A DNA stretch of 64,000 nt from Chrysogorgia sp. JL179-B06 (taxonomy: Eukaryota; Cnidaria; Anthozoa; Scleralcyonacea; Chrysogorgiidae), in contig JAYKKM010000049.1 in the NCBI GenBank assembly GCA_035772405.1, positions 2,896,001 to 2,960,000 on the forward strand, written 5' to 3'. The notes under the pieces were generated by a model, which was given only the letters and a program-made list of their open reading frames with translations, was not told where the DNA came from and ran no database searches. The position numbers and the translations under genes are program-made. Of the stretch, positions 41,495 to 53,582 are shown in pieces (positions within the stretch are counted from its first letter, which is position 1; each line of letters begins with the position of its first letter).

Positions 41495-41707
41495 CTTCGG
41501 AAAATGCGGGCAGGCCACCATCAATTACAAGCTTCCTACAGTCGGAACCAATGCAATTAGCATGTTCGATATTATTTCTTCCACGACACTTTGAATTGTC
41601 GACAATAGTTTTACCCTTCTTGCAGTAACGCTGTCGCGCGCGTGTTCCGTTGCCACATGTTGCTGAACAGTTCTCCCATTTCCCCCAGGAACTCCATCTA
41701 GGTTTAC
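41495..41707 (-). CDS. Thrombospondin type 1 repeat exon (internal exon)
   Basis: Minus strand, 213 nt. The acceptor is TTTTGTGATCTTTTAG before the exon and the donor is CGAAG|GTAAGAA after it. Translation begins [20 protein letters not shown] and continues TRARQRYC with later cysteines in 'SKCRGRNN', 'HANCIGSDC'. WSSWGKW is the Trp ladder and [14 protein letters not shown] the CSVTCG.G...R.R core; six cysteines fit one TSP1 domain. Both exon boundaries are phase 1, as is usual for shuffled TSP1 exons. TSP1 domains are extracellular and bind matrix or glycosaminoglycans. Neighbouring exons were not recognised, so the parent gene (ADAMTS-, hemicentin- or SCO-like) is unknown. Confidence 0.8.
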
Positions 41708-41879
41708 CTAAAAGATCACAAAAGATCATCGTGTCAAGGCAGGGGCGAATTCATGAACCCCCTTTCAGTAAAAAGTGTGGATAATATAACGGCGGCGAGA
41801 AGATATCAAACTTTGTTTTGGTGTCAACAACAATAGTTAGTACAACATTGTTTGGCAGTAGTACAACAGTGGTCACAGT

Positions 41880-43025
41880 TCAAAAGCACAACATGGTTAA
41901 TAGTTGGCAGCACAACATTGTGCATAGTTGGAAGCATAACATTGTTAACAGTTGGCAGCACAACATTGTTCACAGTTCGCAGCACAACATTGTTCACAGT
42001 TGGAAGCACAACATTGTTCACAGTTGACATCACAACATTGTTCACAGTTGGAAGCACAACATGGTTAACAGTTGGCAGTACAACATTGTTCACAATTGGC
42101 AGTACAACATTGTTCACAGTTGGCAGCACAACATTGTTCACAGTTGACATCACAACATTGTTCACAGTTGGAAGCACAACATGGTTAACAGTTGGCACTA
42201 CAACATTGTTCACAATTGGCAGTACAACCTTGTTCACAGTTGGCAGCACAACATTGTTCACAATTGGCAGTACAGCATTGTTCACAGTTGGCAGCGCAAC
42301 ATGGTTAACAGTTGGCAGCACAACATTGTTCAGAGTTGGCAGTACAACATTGTTCACAGTTGACAGTTCAGCATTGTTCACAGTTGGCAGTACAACATTG
42401 TTCACAGTTGGCAGCACAACATTGTTCACAGTTGGCAGAATGGCAGCACAACATTGTTCACAGTTGGCAGTACAGCATTGTGCACAGTTGGCAGCACAAC
42501 ATGGTTAACAGTTGACAGTACAGCATTGTTCACAGTTGGCAGTACAACATTGTTCACAGTTGGAAGCACAGCATTGTTCACAGTTGGCAGCACAACATTG
42601 TTCACAGTTGGCAGTACAGCATTGTTCACAGTTGGCAGTACAGCATTGTTCACAGTTGGCAGCATAACATTGTTCACAGTTCGCAGCACAACATGGTTAA
42701 CAGTTGGCAGCACAACATTGTTCACAGTTGGCAGCACAACATTGTTCACAGTTGACATCACAACATTGTTCACAGTTGGAAGCACAACATGGTTAACAGT
42801 TGGCAGTACAACATTGTTCACAATTGACAGTGCAACATTGTTCACACATTGTTCACAATTGGCAGTACAGCATTGTTCACAGTTGGCAGCGCAACATGGT
42901 TAACAGTTGGTAGTCCCCCCCCCCCCCCCACACACACACACACACACACCCGTAGCTCCGGGCCTGACAACATTCGTCACAGTTGGCAGCACAACATTGT
43001 TCATAGTTGACAGCACAACATTGTC
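41880..43025. repeat. 24-bp minisatellite (ACAACATTGTTCACAGTTGGCAGC)n
   Basis: Roughly 43 copies of a 24-bp unit ACAACATTGTTCACAGTTGGCAGC with point variants, broken by a C-run and (CA)n at 42914-42950. Since 24 is a multiple of three and few codons are stops, frames of 139-218 codons open on both strands (VNNVVLPT and GSTTLFTV repeats). They are not genes. The array abuts the 3' end of DIRS element B. Confidence 0.95.
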
Positions 43026-43972
43026 AACAGTAGGATCATGACAGGTGGCGCAAACTTTGCCAGAACCTGCGGTGTTGTCCTAATATACATTTGATAGGTA
43101 TTACTAGTCCATCGGCCAAGAGACTGGATAATATGACCAAGAACGCCATTTTGAACAGCCATTGTAGCAGCCCCAATTCTGAAGCTGTGACTGGAATATA
43201 GTTGGCCTCTAATCCAGCTGAATTTACAATGTTTCTTAAACACTCCGTCAATAACGCGCGCGAAAGAGTGGAACCCCCTCTTCTCATAAACAATAGACCA
43301 TAAACAACACCTCTACGTTGCAGATATTTGCTCCCTCGACCAATGTAAATGTAACACCCTTTACGAAAGGGGTCAGTTTTGGATGCTTTTATAAAAACTT
43401 TCAAGCAAGAAGGGTCTTGGTGACAGTCAAATGCCACATCCTGCACAGTCAAATGAATGCACGATGAAAAGGATCTGGAATTCGGTGTTGTGAATCCAAA
43501 ATATGCCAAGGTACACGCTGGCCAGAACACAACATGATCGTACACATGAAAATCCAACGATTTGTAAATCACCAACATGACCTCCCCATGGTTACTGGAA
43601 GACGCGGGATGATTGACAGTCCCTGCACACGTTTAATCCCCCGCACAATTCGCTGAAGCTTTAAGCAGTTAGCAAGAGGGTCTGCGAAACCCATTTCAAT
43701 GTGAAGCGCCGCTGACAAGTACACTTTTATTGAAAATGGTGTTTAAATGATTTGGCTAAGAAAGAAGAAAACAAGCATAACGTCCATTCTTCTGCTGGAC
43801 AAGGTGATCCAAACTGATTTAATTTCCCTAGCTCAGACGAGTAAGTTCGTCTTTTTGATGGCGCCAAACCTAATTCCATCAGGTATTGGTAACATTGCTG
43901 TTCCAAGGCTGACCTTGTGGAAGCAATTCCTCCCACAAAGATTGGGGTGCATGGTGACGAAAACATTGCCAT
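43001..43972 (-). pseudogene. Tyrosine recombinase (element B), frameshifted
   Basis: N-terminal SAM-like part: 'MELGLAPSKRRTYSSELGKL' and 'EEWTLCLFSSFLAKS'. Then, one frame over, 'IKVYLSAALHIEMGFADPLA', 'NCLKLQRIVRGIKRVQG'. The catalytic part has 'VFIKASKTDPFRKGCYI', and after a further slip SHSFRIGAATMAVQNGVLGH then 'IIQSLGRWTSNTYQMYIRTT'. HxxR, the GRW histidine-equivalent block and the tyrosine (YIRT) are kept. The first arginine block (LRS.EFT) is degraded to 'FTTPNSRSF'. An intact enzyme would integrate the circular cDNA by site-specific recombination. Confidence 0.8.
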
Positions 43973-44700
43973 AGAAAACGAGACAGCGCATCAGCTACAT
44001 TATTTTCGACCCCCGGAACGTGTCTCGCGCAAAAAGTAAAACCAAAATATGCAGCTGATATTAGTAAATTGCGTAACAAGTGCATGATAAGCGGGTCCTT
44101 CGATATACGCGAATTAAGTACGCTGACAACCGCTAAGTTGTCACAATGGAAACATACGCTGCGCTGCCTCCACTGACCGCCCCAAACTCGAGCTGCAACA
44201 ATAATGGGAAATAGTTCCTTGTATGCAATCAAAATAGATCTGCAGAGGACTCCACCTGCCATTAAACCACTCAGCACCCCAGAAAGCACCAAAGCCAACA
44301 CTGCCCGCTGCATCGGACGTCATCTCCACATCATTCATTAATGATGTGGAGGTGACGTCCGACCCCCGAACAAATTGCTGCCACCAGTACAGATCCAGCT
44401 GAAATTCCCTGTTCAGTCTGACAGGGTGATCATTTCTTCTAAAGCAACATAGAAAATCAATCATTCTGCGCACAAAAGTTCTACCTGGCCACACCACCAT
44501 TGACGCATGGTGAAAGTGACCAATTAACGACTCAAGCTGTTTATTACACCACCGACGACCAACCCACCATTCCAACAATTGTACCAAACTCAATAGCTTA
44601 TCACTGGGAAGACGTGCTATTTGCTGAAAGGAATCTAGCTCGATACCTAACACTACTAGACAAGAGGCAGGGCCAATACACGTATTGGGATGCAATGGTA
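43879..44700 (-). pseudogene. RT connection and RNase H (element B)
   Basis: 'CLVVLGIELDSFQQIARLPS', 'NKQLESLIGHFHHASMVVWP', 'RRMIDFLCCFRRNDHPVRLN', then RNase H with MTSDAAGSVGFGAFWGAEWF, 'AYKELFPIIVAARVWGGQW', 'FHCDNLAVVSVLNSR' and the end ARHVPGVENNVADALSRF. The acidic residues D in TSDA, E in YKELFP and D in CDN are present. One frameshift lies between the 'GAEWFNGRW' and 'AYKEL' parts. Confidence 0.85.
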
Positions 44701-45260
44701 AGCCATTATCTAGCGCAAACTGCTATAGCTGTGGTCAAATTACACTCGCATTGCTGTGACTCAGCTGGACCTGCAGTGATGTAATCATCTAAGTAATCCA
44801 ATAGGTCTTGAATGGAATGATTTGTTTTCAAAAGCCACTCCACGAGGTCTGCCATTGAGTTGAAGATAAAGGGATCGCTGAGCGCAAGCCAAGCGGAAGA
44901 ACCAGATCAACATAAAATGTTCCCCTCCATCTTAAACCTAACAAATAACGATCCTTTGGAGAAACTGGGATATTCCGATATGCTGACTCAACATCGAACT
45001 TAGCCATCCCCACTCCCCACTTGCTAACCATACTAATGACCTGGTCTAACTTAATAAACTATAGGGCAAATTCCTCTGCCTTAATGCCATCGTTTACACT
45101 TGTTCCTAATGGTAACGATAGGTCCATTACCAAGCGCCACTTGCCCTCCTGCCCTTTCTTAGGGATTACCCCAAAACTACTGATGTGGAGATTGGGAATC
45201 GGTGGCTTATCAATGGGGCCGGCCAGCAACTCTACCCAACCCAATCTCGTTTGTTAAGTA
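44700..45260 (-). pseudogene. DIRS-like reverse transcriptase (element B)
   Basis: 'PIPNLHISSFGVIPKKGQEG', 'WRLVMDLSLPLGTSVNDGIK', then 'GVGMAKFDVESAYRNIPVSP', 'RYLLGLRWRGTFYVDLVLPL' and DLLDYLDDYITAGPAESQQC near 44765-44815. This is the full palm motif order (FGVIPK, D..SA, Y.DD). It is broken by a stop after 'KAEEFAL'-type sequence and one after 'AVCAR'. Confidence 0.85.
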
Positions 45261-45639
45261 ATTCAAGTTCGGCAACTACCAATGGAGTAACCTTGGAGAC
45301 TGCAAACATATTGCTCAACACTAAAAGGCAATATACTTGTAGTGAACCCTGGACCCGTACAATTAAATGCAATTGCTGTACTCCCAACTACATCCCCTGA
45401 ACTTTACTTTATTATTATCCTTATTGTTAAGCAATCACATTATACATGACGACCTAACATGAATATAAATGTAAATACAGCAACTACCAATTAATCAGCG
45501 ACAGAATAAGCAACAAACACCACCCCAAAACATATTAAAGTATCTCAAAAACGTCTCGTCGTACAACATTACTCCCACAGTAATTATTTATAAAACCTCC
45601 GCAGTATACGTCTAGTATAAGTCTCGAATAATCCCGTCA

Positions 45640-46086
45640 GTGTCTATTTTGTTTCATAGGTGGGGGCGAAACAGACCGACGCTTGGTTCTGAGATCTTTT
45701 CTCCGGCAGTTTTCTCGGATACCCCATAACAATCAAAACATGTATGCGAGAACTTGCACAAGGAGGATAGGGCAAGACATCTCCAAGAATTCCACGATAA
45801 ACAGCGCACCGACGGCACAATGTTAGAGAGCGGTTCGCTGTTCGTCTCTATAAAGGGCTGACTTCACCGCCGCTATTACCGAGGCAAGGAATTGAGGCGA
45901 AGGCTGATCAACATTCGGTAGTTGATTTCCGACAGCGCCATCTTCACGGACTCCACCAACACTAGTGCTTGCGACTGAAGGATCTGGCTCGATGGCATCC
46001 TCTGCGTTCTGACGACTATTCCTTGTTTGTCGCTCCATCAGCCCCAAATCAATTCGATCAACACAGCGCAAAGCAAGAAATCCCAA
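45640..46086 (-). pseudogene. Gag-like region (element B) with zinc-knuckle-like motif
   Basis: From ATG at 46086 the frame has 'ESVASTSVGGV...'-type low-complexity sequence and 'FLASVIAAVKSALYRDEQRT', reminiscent of DIRS ORF1. Further down, in another frame, about 45760-45725 reads CKFSHTCFDCYG, matching the C.f.H.C..C.g motif of DIRS gag proteins. The two parts are out of frame. Identification rests on position 5' of RT and on that motif. Confidence 0.5.
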
Positions 46087-47520
46087 ATATCAACGAATAC
46101 TGTAGATAGCGCGCGCAAAACCAGTCAAGCTCAGACCGGCCACGCTGACAAGACTCTGATGAGTGCTGATCAGGTGCCTCCGCATATTATAAATACGATA
46201 CCGCTGACCAACATTGATTCCTATATACCGCTGATTAACATTGTCTCCTTTTTTACTTGCCTAAATTACATTTAGCCTAATTTAACAACGTAGAGCAATA
46301 ATGACAACAATAGCGAACATGCCTGTTCTATCAATATTGCTTTTAATCAATATTCCAATAACCGTGAACAACTGTTGTTGTTTCGTCGTCAATGCTGAAC
46401 AACATTGTTGAAACGATGCCTGAACAATATTGTTTGTTCAACAATAACATTCAACCATGACAGCCGCGTTGTTACAGTATTATTCAGCTAATGTAGTCAA
46501 ATACGACATGTACCGGCATGCACCACGAGTAGTTTATAACCTTACCCTTGACGTCAGTGACACACAGGAGAAGCAATGCTGTCATTACTGGAAACAAATA
46601 AAGCGGAGCCAGTGCCATATTTTGATTTCGAAACCAAAACAATTGTCTGTAAAAAAGAATAAGGAGACAGTCAGTAATACAGAACAGAGTAAAACGTCGA
46701 CATTTTGCAGGCAGACATGAGTTTCGCTTCTCTGGACTGTATGAGGGCCCCAGCGGCAGCCCCCCTTTAATAGGAACCCTAAGGGTTAAGAGTGTTTGGA
46801 CTTGTGCTCCGTATACTACTCTCTGTCAAAAGCCTTTCGCTCAAAACGTTCTCCAATTCACTTCAATACTAGAAATACGAATTCGCAATAATCACCTCGC
46901 CCGCCTTTTCTATCCCCCCCCCCCCCCTAAGGGAGCCCTAAGGGATTTCCCCATCATCCATCCATGGTGCCCAGACCTCGCACGCCGTGGCCGTGTATTT
47001 GTGTTTTGCAAAAATTCACAATTTGCAAAAGCCCGTTTTGTCGAAAAAATGTTTGAACGTTATCTCGCTCGGCCAATATTTAACCAATTTTAACTCTGAA
47101 AACAGATTTGGAATTAGCGAGTCAAAATACATACGTGTCTACTATATTACGAGAACGTGAAAACCCTTCGTAAAAACGGTTTATGTACTTAGAAATTAGT
47201 CGGCTATATTAAAGCTTGGTCACTTCGTCGTATATTATTTTGAACGTTATCTCGATCAATATATAACCGTTTTCAATTCTGAAAACAGATTTGGAATTAG
47301 GAAGTCAAAATACATATTCGGACTCGTATTTCTATTTCCTCAAAAAACTATGTCTCTTTTTAAAAAAAAAGCCTTTGAATCGTTTCAATTTTTGCATCAA
47401 TTCAAATGCTGAGTATCTAGTTACCAGGACCAAATTTTCCGATGTCGCGCGGACGGCCGTTGATGCACATATAAATATAAACAAATAAATTGAATGTGAC
47501 TCTAGAAACGCTAGGTTTCC
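46087..47520. other. No gene seen
   Basis: AACAATATTGTTGAAC-type repeated words at 46340-46460, a C14 run at 46915, and a decayed CTCTGTCAAAAGCCTTTCGC then TCAAAACG repeat at 46824-46851 (relative of the hammerhead-like family). Confidence 0.45.
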
Positions 47521-47524
47521 CGTG

Positions 47525-47620
47525 ATGAGGGACTAAACGCCGGTCGATATTAGCACCCTCGCCCTCAGGCCTTCGGCCATCGCCCGGCGCTTCGCGCCGG
47601 GTGAGGGGATTAGATTATGA
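47525..47620. repeat. GC-rich hairpin cluster
   Basis: AGGCCTTCGGCC and CCCGGCGCTTCGCGCCGGG (8-bp perfect stem, TTC loop) sit in an otherwise AT-rich area. Confidence 0.6.
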
Positions 47621-48600
47621 GCTATATATCCGAAAAACAAAAATGCAAAAATTTAAATTGCATGTCGACAACTAAATAATTTAATTTTCTTCACATAAAG
47701 GAAAACTCATTATATAGATGTCGACAACTAATAACTATATCGAGAACAAAAATGTTATCGGCAAATAAATTTGCCGTGACTATATTAGTTGTCTGGATCA
47801 GTTGTCGATAATAAAAGAATGCTAAATTCTAAATAGGTGTCGGCAACTATAAAAGGTTTCCTTTTACTCAAACGAGAAAACTCGTTAACTTCGTTAGTTG
47901 ATAACAACTTGGCAGCTTCACGTTTTCCATACGCGCTGCAAATTAATTAAATTAAAAGAAAAGGTTTTCAGCTATAATGCGAACAAATTTAACATTTTCG
48001 TGAGCAGAGGATAGCGCGGGAAACAATCGGTATTCGGCGTGATATACTACTTTGTTCGTAACATCAGAAATGGAAAATATTAAAAAGCCGCTTATCACAT
48101 ATTTTTAAACCCACCACATTAAATTTCATGACATAGTTAGTTTACCCAAAGGGTTTGTAGAGTTTTTTTTATAGGGACGTGCTTTATATGCAATCCTAAA
48201 TCTCAATTTGTGCCTCACCCACTTTTAAAATGTTTCCTATATACGCCTCTGGTTATAGCGACATCTGATCTGAAACACGAAAAAGCGATCTAAACCCCTT
48301 GATGAGTTTTTCCTAGCTTGACATATTTAATTTGCTAGTCTGCGTATGACACAAATTGACAAGTTTTTCATTGACAAGAAGCCCGGTTAAAAAACTGGTC
48401 ATGCAGCCAGCCTTTGAGCAAGCGAAACTTGTTCGTCTGTAGGAAAGCTTGACAAGGTCTCACCGAGCAAACGTTCATTCACCAACATTGCTGTATAAGA
48501 AAATCTATATTTCAAAGTTTTGAAGCTTGGCATGGCGATGTATTAATGAAATAAAATAAAACGTTTGCGGTTATTATTGTTGTTTTTATCAGTTTACGTT
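47621..48600. other. No gene seen
   Basis: GTCGACAACTA and GTCGGCAACTA words recur at 47663-47850. No coding sequence. Confidence 0.4.
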
Positions 48601-48647
48601 TACGTTAATATACACAATGTTGTAGCGAATGTGGGAGAACTCAGTCA

Positions 48648-48689
48648 CGCTCTGACGAAGTCCTGCGTTTACGGGACGAAAGCTCAGCG
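48648..48689 (+). ncRNA. Minimal hammerhead-like motif
   Basis: CGCU, CUGACGA, A, GUCC-(loop)-GGAC, GAAA, GC, UC, AGCG. Stem I CGCU/AGCG is perfect. Stem II GUCC/GGAC has four pairs with a 10-nt loop. Stem III is only the self-complementary GC. The extra A before stem II is shared with the 17498 motif. Penelope-like elements carry minimal hammerheads of this sort; no Penelope RT is seen here. Confidence 0.4.
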
Positions 48690-48739
48690 AATTCAGTATC
48701 GTTAAATAAACATGGTGTATTTTATTTCAAAATCTATTT

Positions 48740-49800
48740 CACTGTTCACACGCGCAGTTAAGACATACCAAGAAAACTATAGTCTGGTAAAAGTTGTTCG
48801 TCGTGCACACGAGCAAGTAAAACTAACTATTAGTTATCGGATCACTTTTCTAGATCGATAACTATTTTTTATCGACAACAATCTTTTTCGACTGCGCGTA
48901 GAGACCCTCAGTTCTCTTGACTATGTAGGGCCGCGGTTGTACAAAGCCTAGATATATAACTGTGAATAAGTCCTATCCAACGAATAAAATCAGGGCATGC
49001 AGATTGCAGATTTACGATTAATTTATCCACATGAGGATACTGGCGTACTCCACTAACGTATACACCTTTAACTTAGCTAAAAACATCAAACACCTACCTT
49101 TTAAAATTAATTTATCGTGTGATATATCCGAATCCTTTTATATCTGAATCCTTTGGCAGTTCTTGCAGCAAGAAAACAATAAAGAATAGACGGGGAAAAT
49201 ATGAAGTTGTATATGAAATGAATTCTTTATCTTTAATATCGACATCACAATTATTGCAGTATATCTCACATTCTCACCTTCTGAAAATTAAATTAAAATA
49301 CGAAATTAAAAATTGAAATCGCTCTTGCAAACACTCGTCTCTAGCTGTCAATGACGTTTGATCATTTAATCTGTTAAAATATCCGTAAACAAAGACGTTT
49401 GAGCACACAAAGTTATTCGTTTTAATAAAATATCGTCTGTTTATATTAAACCGTGACAAAGGTGAAAAACACTAAATTTACCGTTTGTCGTACTATCTGT
49501 AGTACTGTAGATAACAAAATTCAAGAATTAACTGTCAACAAACTAAATCTAACTAGTCCTAGCGAAGGCGTTCACTCGAAACGTTAGACTTCATCAGCAA
49601 CCAACAGCGAACGGAGTGGTCGTGATTTAATTAAGCACTGCATCATCTCGATATATATGTATACTTGGCAATTTGGTATTGGATTTGAAGCATTGATTGG
49701 AGGCGTTGCCGCGCGATGTAAATGAGGTGCATGTGAACAAGCTGCATATAAACAATTAAAATCTCGTTTATAGATTAGTTTACTATGTTTATCACTCTTT
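48740..49800. other. No gene seen
   Basis: AT-rich. It carries a degenerate GGCGTTCACTCGAAACGTTAG word at 49566-49586 of the same CGAAACG family. Confidence 0.4.
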
Positions 49801-49802
49801 TA

Positions 49803-49965
49803 GTTTACCCCAACAGGCTAGAAGCCCAATTGATATGGGTTCCGAGGGCCACGATCAATTAAGGTCGTTATCGGGAAAAACCCGAAAGTCTTCCCCTTAT
49901 TGCAAAGGCAGCATATTTTCTCCTCAATTATTTTTTAGGCCTGAGTGGCGGTCCGATACACTGAT
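49803..49965 (-). repeat. SINE-like repeat, uninterrupted copy
   Basis: CAACAGGCTAGAAGCCCAAT ... CAATTAAGGTCGTTATCGGG ... AAAGGCAGCATATTTTCTCC ... GGCCTGAGTGGCGGTCCGAT. The order equals 37326-37393 plus 37881-37960, showing the state before MITE insertion there. Confidence 0.6.
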
Positions 49966-50309
49966 TGATTAGTTTCGTTCTTGATCAATTAATATTTTTG
50001 AAATATATTTTATGATTGTCTGAGACTGAAGCAAAATTCGATTTCTATGCCGCGATAACTTTGATTGGTCGTTTCGAGCGAAGGCCGTGCCCACATTGAC
50101 AAACGGCCTTGTTAGACCTCCTATACACCCTTTAATAGTATCCACCAACCTTTTAGTTTTAGAGTTTTCGATTTGTATAATTTCTGCATTGCCTACGCAG
50201 CACAACACTTTTCTATCACTCATTTGTAAGAAGTAGTATCTGTGTGGGGTATAGTGTGAAATATCTATCGAAAACTTTAAAGGTTTGGGGACTGCCGAAA
50301 TATACATGG

Positions 50310-50510
50310 CCGTAGCAGGGGCTGGGGGGGCGTGGGCCCCCAATAATTTGCTCTGGCGATTTCTTGCCAGTTTAGATGCGTTTAAACTTGCTAGAAATTA
50401 CTCTCAGAAGTCAGGAAATCCTATTTAAGAGATCCTAATTTCAAAAATTTTCCGGGGGGCATGCCCTGGACACCCCCAGCAGTGCAGTCACATTACCCGG
50501 CCCTGATATA
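50310..50510. mobile_element. Possible hAT-type fragment
   Basis: GGCCGTAGCAGGGGCTGGGG at the left and GGGGGGCATGCCCTGGACAC then CCCC further right are typical of degenerate hAT non-autonomous copies. The right terminus was not defined. Confidence 0.35.
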
Positions 50511-50524
50511 TAATAGTGAGGAGG

Positions 50525-50558
50525 TGTAACGTTTCAAACGAAGGCCCTTCGTCAGACA
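50525..50558 (-). ncRNA. Decayed minimal hammerhead-like motif
   Basis: Minus strand: UGU, CUGACGA, AGGGCCUUCGUUU, GAAA, CG, UU, ACA. The core is intact, stem I is three pairs (UGU/ACA) and stem II is weakened. Same family as 27147-27180. Confidence 0.3.
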
Positions 50559-50600
50559 GTGAAACTGTATAGAACTCCTTTGCACTATTCCGGCTGTTAA

Positions 50601-50837
<237 letters not shown>

Positions 50838-50844
50838 AATCTGA

Positions 50845-50915
50845 CTGCCCCAACCGGGAATCGAACCCGCCGAATCAGCGCTCTAACCACTGAGCTATAA
50901 TTGAGACACGGTGCA
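50845..50915 (-). repeat. tRNA-like sequence lacking an anticodon arm
   Basis: Minus strand: TAGCTCAGTGGTTAGAGC (box A) then only 11 nt before GGGTTCGATTCCC (box B). The spacing cannot hold an anticodon arm, so this is a tRNA-derived repeat and not a tRNA gene. Confidence 0.75.
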
Positions 50916-50929
50916 GTAAGTACAGTCAA

Positions 50930-52083
50930 AACATATATACATATTTCTACATCGCCCCGACTCTCAAATCTCTACAGGAAGAAATCTCATCTTCGACGAA
51001 GTAGAGCGAACTCATTAATTTTTTCTTTCTGGTGGTAAGCTTTTGAAATGCAGAATTTTTTCTCATTGTTTGTTCAAGAGGTTCCCTTTTATCAAGCTTT
51101 TCTTCTAAACACAGGTTACATTGCTTAGCTCCCAGCTGTGTATGCCGTGGTCCCTCTCATGATGCATGTATTGACCAATTAATAGTGAAAGATCTTCTCT
51201 GGTAGAGTGCTCAATATTGTAAATACTTAAATACATTCTTTAGACAACGATCTTCAATACTTAAATATACGGTCTTTAGACAACGATCTTCAGACAACCG
51301 AATAGTTATCTTTTCGAGAAACAACAAACGTATTGTGCTGTGTAGGTGTGTAGAAATACGAATACTCAGCTGAGAGGTGTACTGGACGAAAAAGATCTTA
51401 TCTCCGCTCCCTACAGCAGGGACGAGCAGGGAGCGGAGATAACATCCTGGGTACGAGGTTGCGACAGAAAGTGGGCCCTTGAACTGTTCATATTAAAAGA
51501 TGGATAGGCTTCGAAATGTCTTGGACTTGTCGAATGTATAAACATACTTCTCTCTTCGTGTACTCATACAGTGCTGGTTCAATCCAAATTATATTTATGG
51601 CTTAATTCACATTTTGTAGCCTTTTTATCATCAGCAGAAGTTAAATACTCCCTTTCGAACTGTCTAAAATGTCTCCCTTTCGAAAATATATTTAATCAAA
51701 ACACTTTGGGCTAAAGGATTACAGTGTTTTTTACAAGTTGCAAAAATATATAAGATGATGTATGTTGAAAGTTATAATACAGTATAAATATATGTAAAAA
51801 ATTAGACTATAGAGACCAAATATCCTACATGCAAAGATAGCTCCTCGTTTAATTTTGGGACAGTCTTAAAAATCTAGAAATAAAAGATTGTCTATGTCGT
51901 TCAGTTCTAGATATGGTACACGGTTCCTATTCCGAGATCTTAGGTTGTAGTTGCGTTCAGAAGGCTCTTCAAACAAATTATTGAAGTTTTTATTCTTCAG
52001 CATGCGTTCCAACTGGAGTTTCAAGTTACCAAATCCTTGGACTACTTGATTTGATTTGGTATGTATATACATCAATCAATCAA
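50930..52083. other. No gene seen
   Basis: It carries CCTGGGTACGAGGTT at 51451-51465 (inverse of the motif at 3198 and 19147). The minus frame at 51866-52075 ends 'RNYNLRSRNRNRVPYLELND', perhaps a tail of a non-LTR protein, too short to call. Confidence 0.4.
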
Positions 52084-52582
52084 AATATTTATTTAAAGTG
52101 CCTATTAGTAACCTCAAAATGTTTTATTGTCTTGTTTGGAAGAACTTTTAAAATGATAAAGTAACTTCTTTTGAAGATTTTCGTTTCTTTGCTTTCTTTT
52201 TGAGATATATCAGTTTGTTTGATATGCAAATGTCTGGAATTTCGTCACACATGCATAATGACTTATTGGAGAAATGTGTATATCTCTTTCATTCTCGAAC
52301 AAAATCCTTTAAAATCAAGAAGCTTGGTGTTGTGGGAGAAACACGCACACGTGTTATTCACACTTTAGTGTTTTTATTTCATGAACGCAAAGATATATAA
52401 CATTATCTGATAACTCATTATGCATGTGTGACGAAATTCCAGATATTTGCATATCAAACAAACTGATATATCTCACAAAGAAAGCGAAGAAGTGAAAATC
52501 TTCAAAAGAAGTTACTTTATCATTTTAAAAGTTCTTCCAAATAAGACAATAAAAAATGTTGAGGTTAGGGGCACTTTAAACA
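52084..52582. mobile_element. MITE with about 220-bp inverted arms (reference copy)
   Basis: The left end TTTAAAGTGCCTATTAGTAA ... AGTTTGTTTGATATGCAAAT is mirrored through the right end, which reads GGGGCACTTTAAA. Arms meet near 52330. Diverged copy at 2196-2540. Confidence 0.9.
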
Positions 52583-52790
52583 CGGAATCTCATCATTTAT
52601 ATACATGCTCTTTCCTGAGAGCCGTGTAAAATAATTCAAAACAAAATAAAAATGCAAAATTCAGACAATTACAAAAAAGACATATAAGAAATTGAAATTA
52701 CTATTTACAAGAATAGACTAAAACTTAATTACAATAACTAAAATGAGAATAGGAAAATCAATGTAATTATTACTACATATATAATATATG

Positions 52791-53380
52791 TTAAAACATC
52801 TCATTTAGCTTGTTTCTAAAAGCTACAATATTTGTTAGCTTTGCAATATTATATGGCAAGCCATTCCAGAGTACAGATCCCAAATACCCAAAGCTACGTT
52901 TACCTGCTTCACTGTTTGGTCTTGGCACAAATAAACCTCGCGATGAGTTTCTCAGATTATAGGAATGGATATCACTTGCGTTTACAAATATATCTTTTAG
53001 GTAATTTGGAGCGCCCGTATTTAGGGCTTTAAACATTAAAACTGACAATTGTTTGAATCTTCGTTCGGCAAGATTTTCCCATCCAAGCTCATCCAATAAC
53101 TCCGCCGATCGCTTATCGTAATTAAAAAAGGTAATCACTCTGGCAGCTCTGTTTTGAAGGCTTTGAAGTGAGTCTGCCATCCCTTTCCCACAAGTTCCCC
53201 ATACTGCACTACAATAATCCAAATATGGCAGTACTATACGGCATTATACATTGTGATTAAAGTTTCGTAGGGAACAAGATGTCTTACTCTCCTCAATACG
53301 CCTATTCCCCTTGAAGCCTTCTTTGAAATTTGATCTACTTGATCTTTCCAGGTAAGGGATTGATCATTCTCAAACTCATT
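52791..53380 (-). pseudogene. Non-LTR RT thumb and C-terminus
   Basis: About 53360-53230 reads 'WKDQVDQISKKASRGIGVLR', 'LVPYETLITMYNAV'. Then from 53222: 'MDYCSAVWGTCGKGMADSLQ', 'LQNRAARVITFFNYDKRS', 'FKALNTGAPNYLKDIF', 'YNLRNSSRGLFVPRPNSEAG' and 'FGYLGSVLWNGLP'. This is the normal C-terminal order of CR1/jockey-type RTs. A frame break lies at about 53225. Confidence 0.8.
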
Positions 53381-53582
53381 AATAATTCATGAATTATCGT
53401 AGCCAATCCATGAACGTATACCACATCACATGCATGAGTTTTGATACCCAATGAAAACCTGTAGGAAAATCCCTAGTGAACTGGATCACATTTCTTAATC
53501 TACATATTAAAATAAAATCGCTATGGGAGCAAATCGCTATAGGAGCAAATCGCTATAGGAATACTCGTTTGAGAAGCTAGAT

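Larger units (their letters stand above)
43001..46086 (-). mobile_element. DIRS-like retroelement B, gag-RT-RH-YR order
   Basis: Minus strand: gag-like region (46086-45640), an interrupting stretch (about 45640-45400), RT (about 45260-44700), RNase H (about 44700-43880) and tyrosine recombinase (about 43972-43001). It is better preserved than element A at 10.5-16.4 kb, but has stops and frameshifts in RT, RH and YR. Terminal repeats and circle-junction sequences were not found. Confidence 0.8.

Noticed and set aside
41824..42903. Frames of 139-218 codons with VNNVVLPT or GSTTLFTV repeats
   Set aside because: The 24-bp unit is a multiple of three, so several frames stay open by construction. 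No start context, domain or terminus supports a gene.
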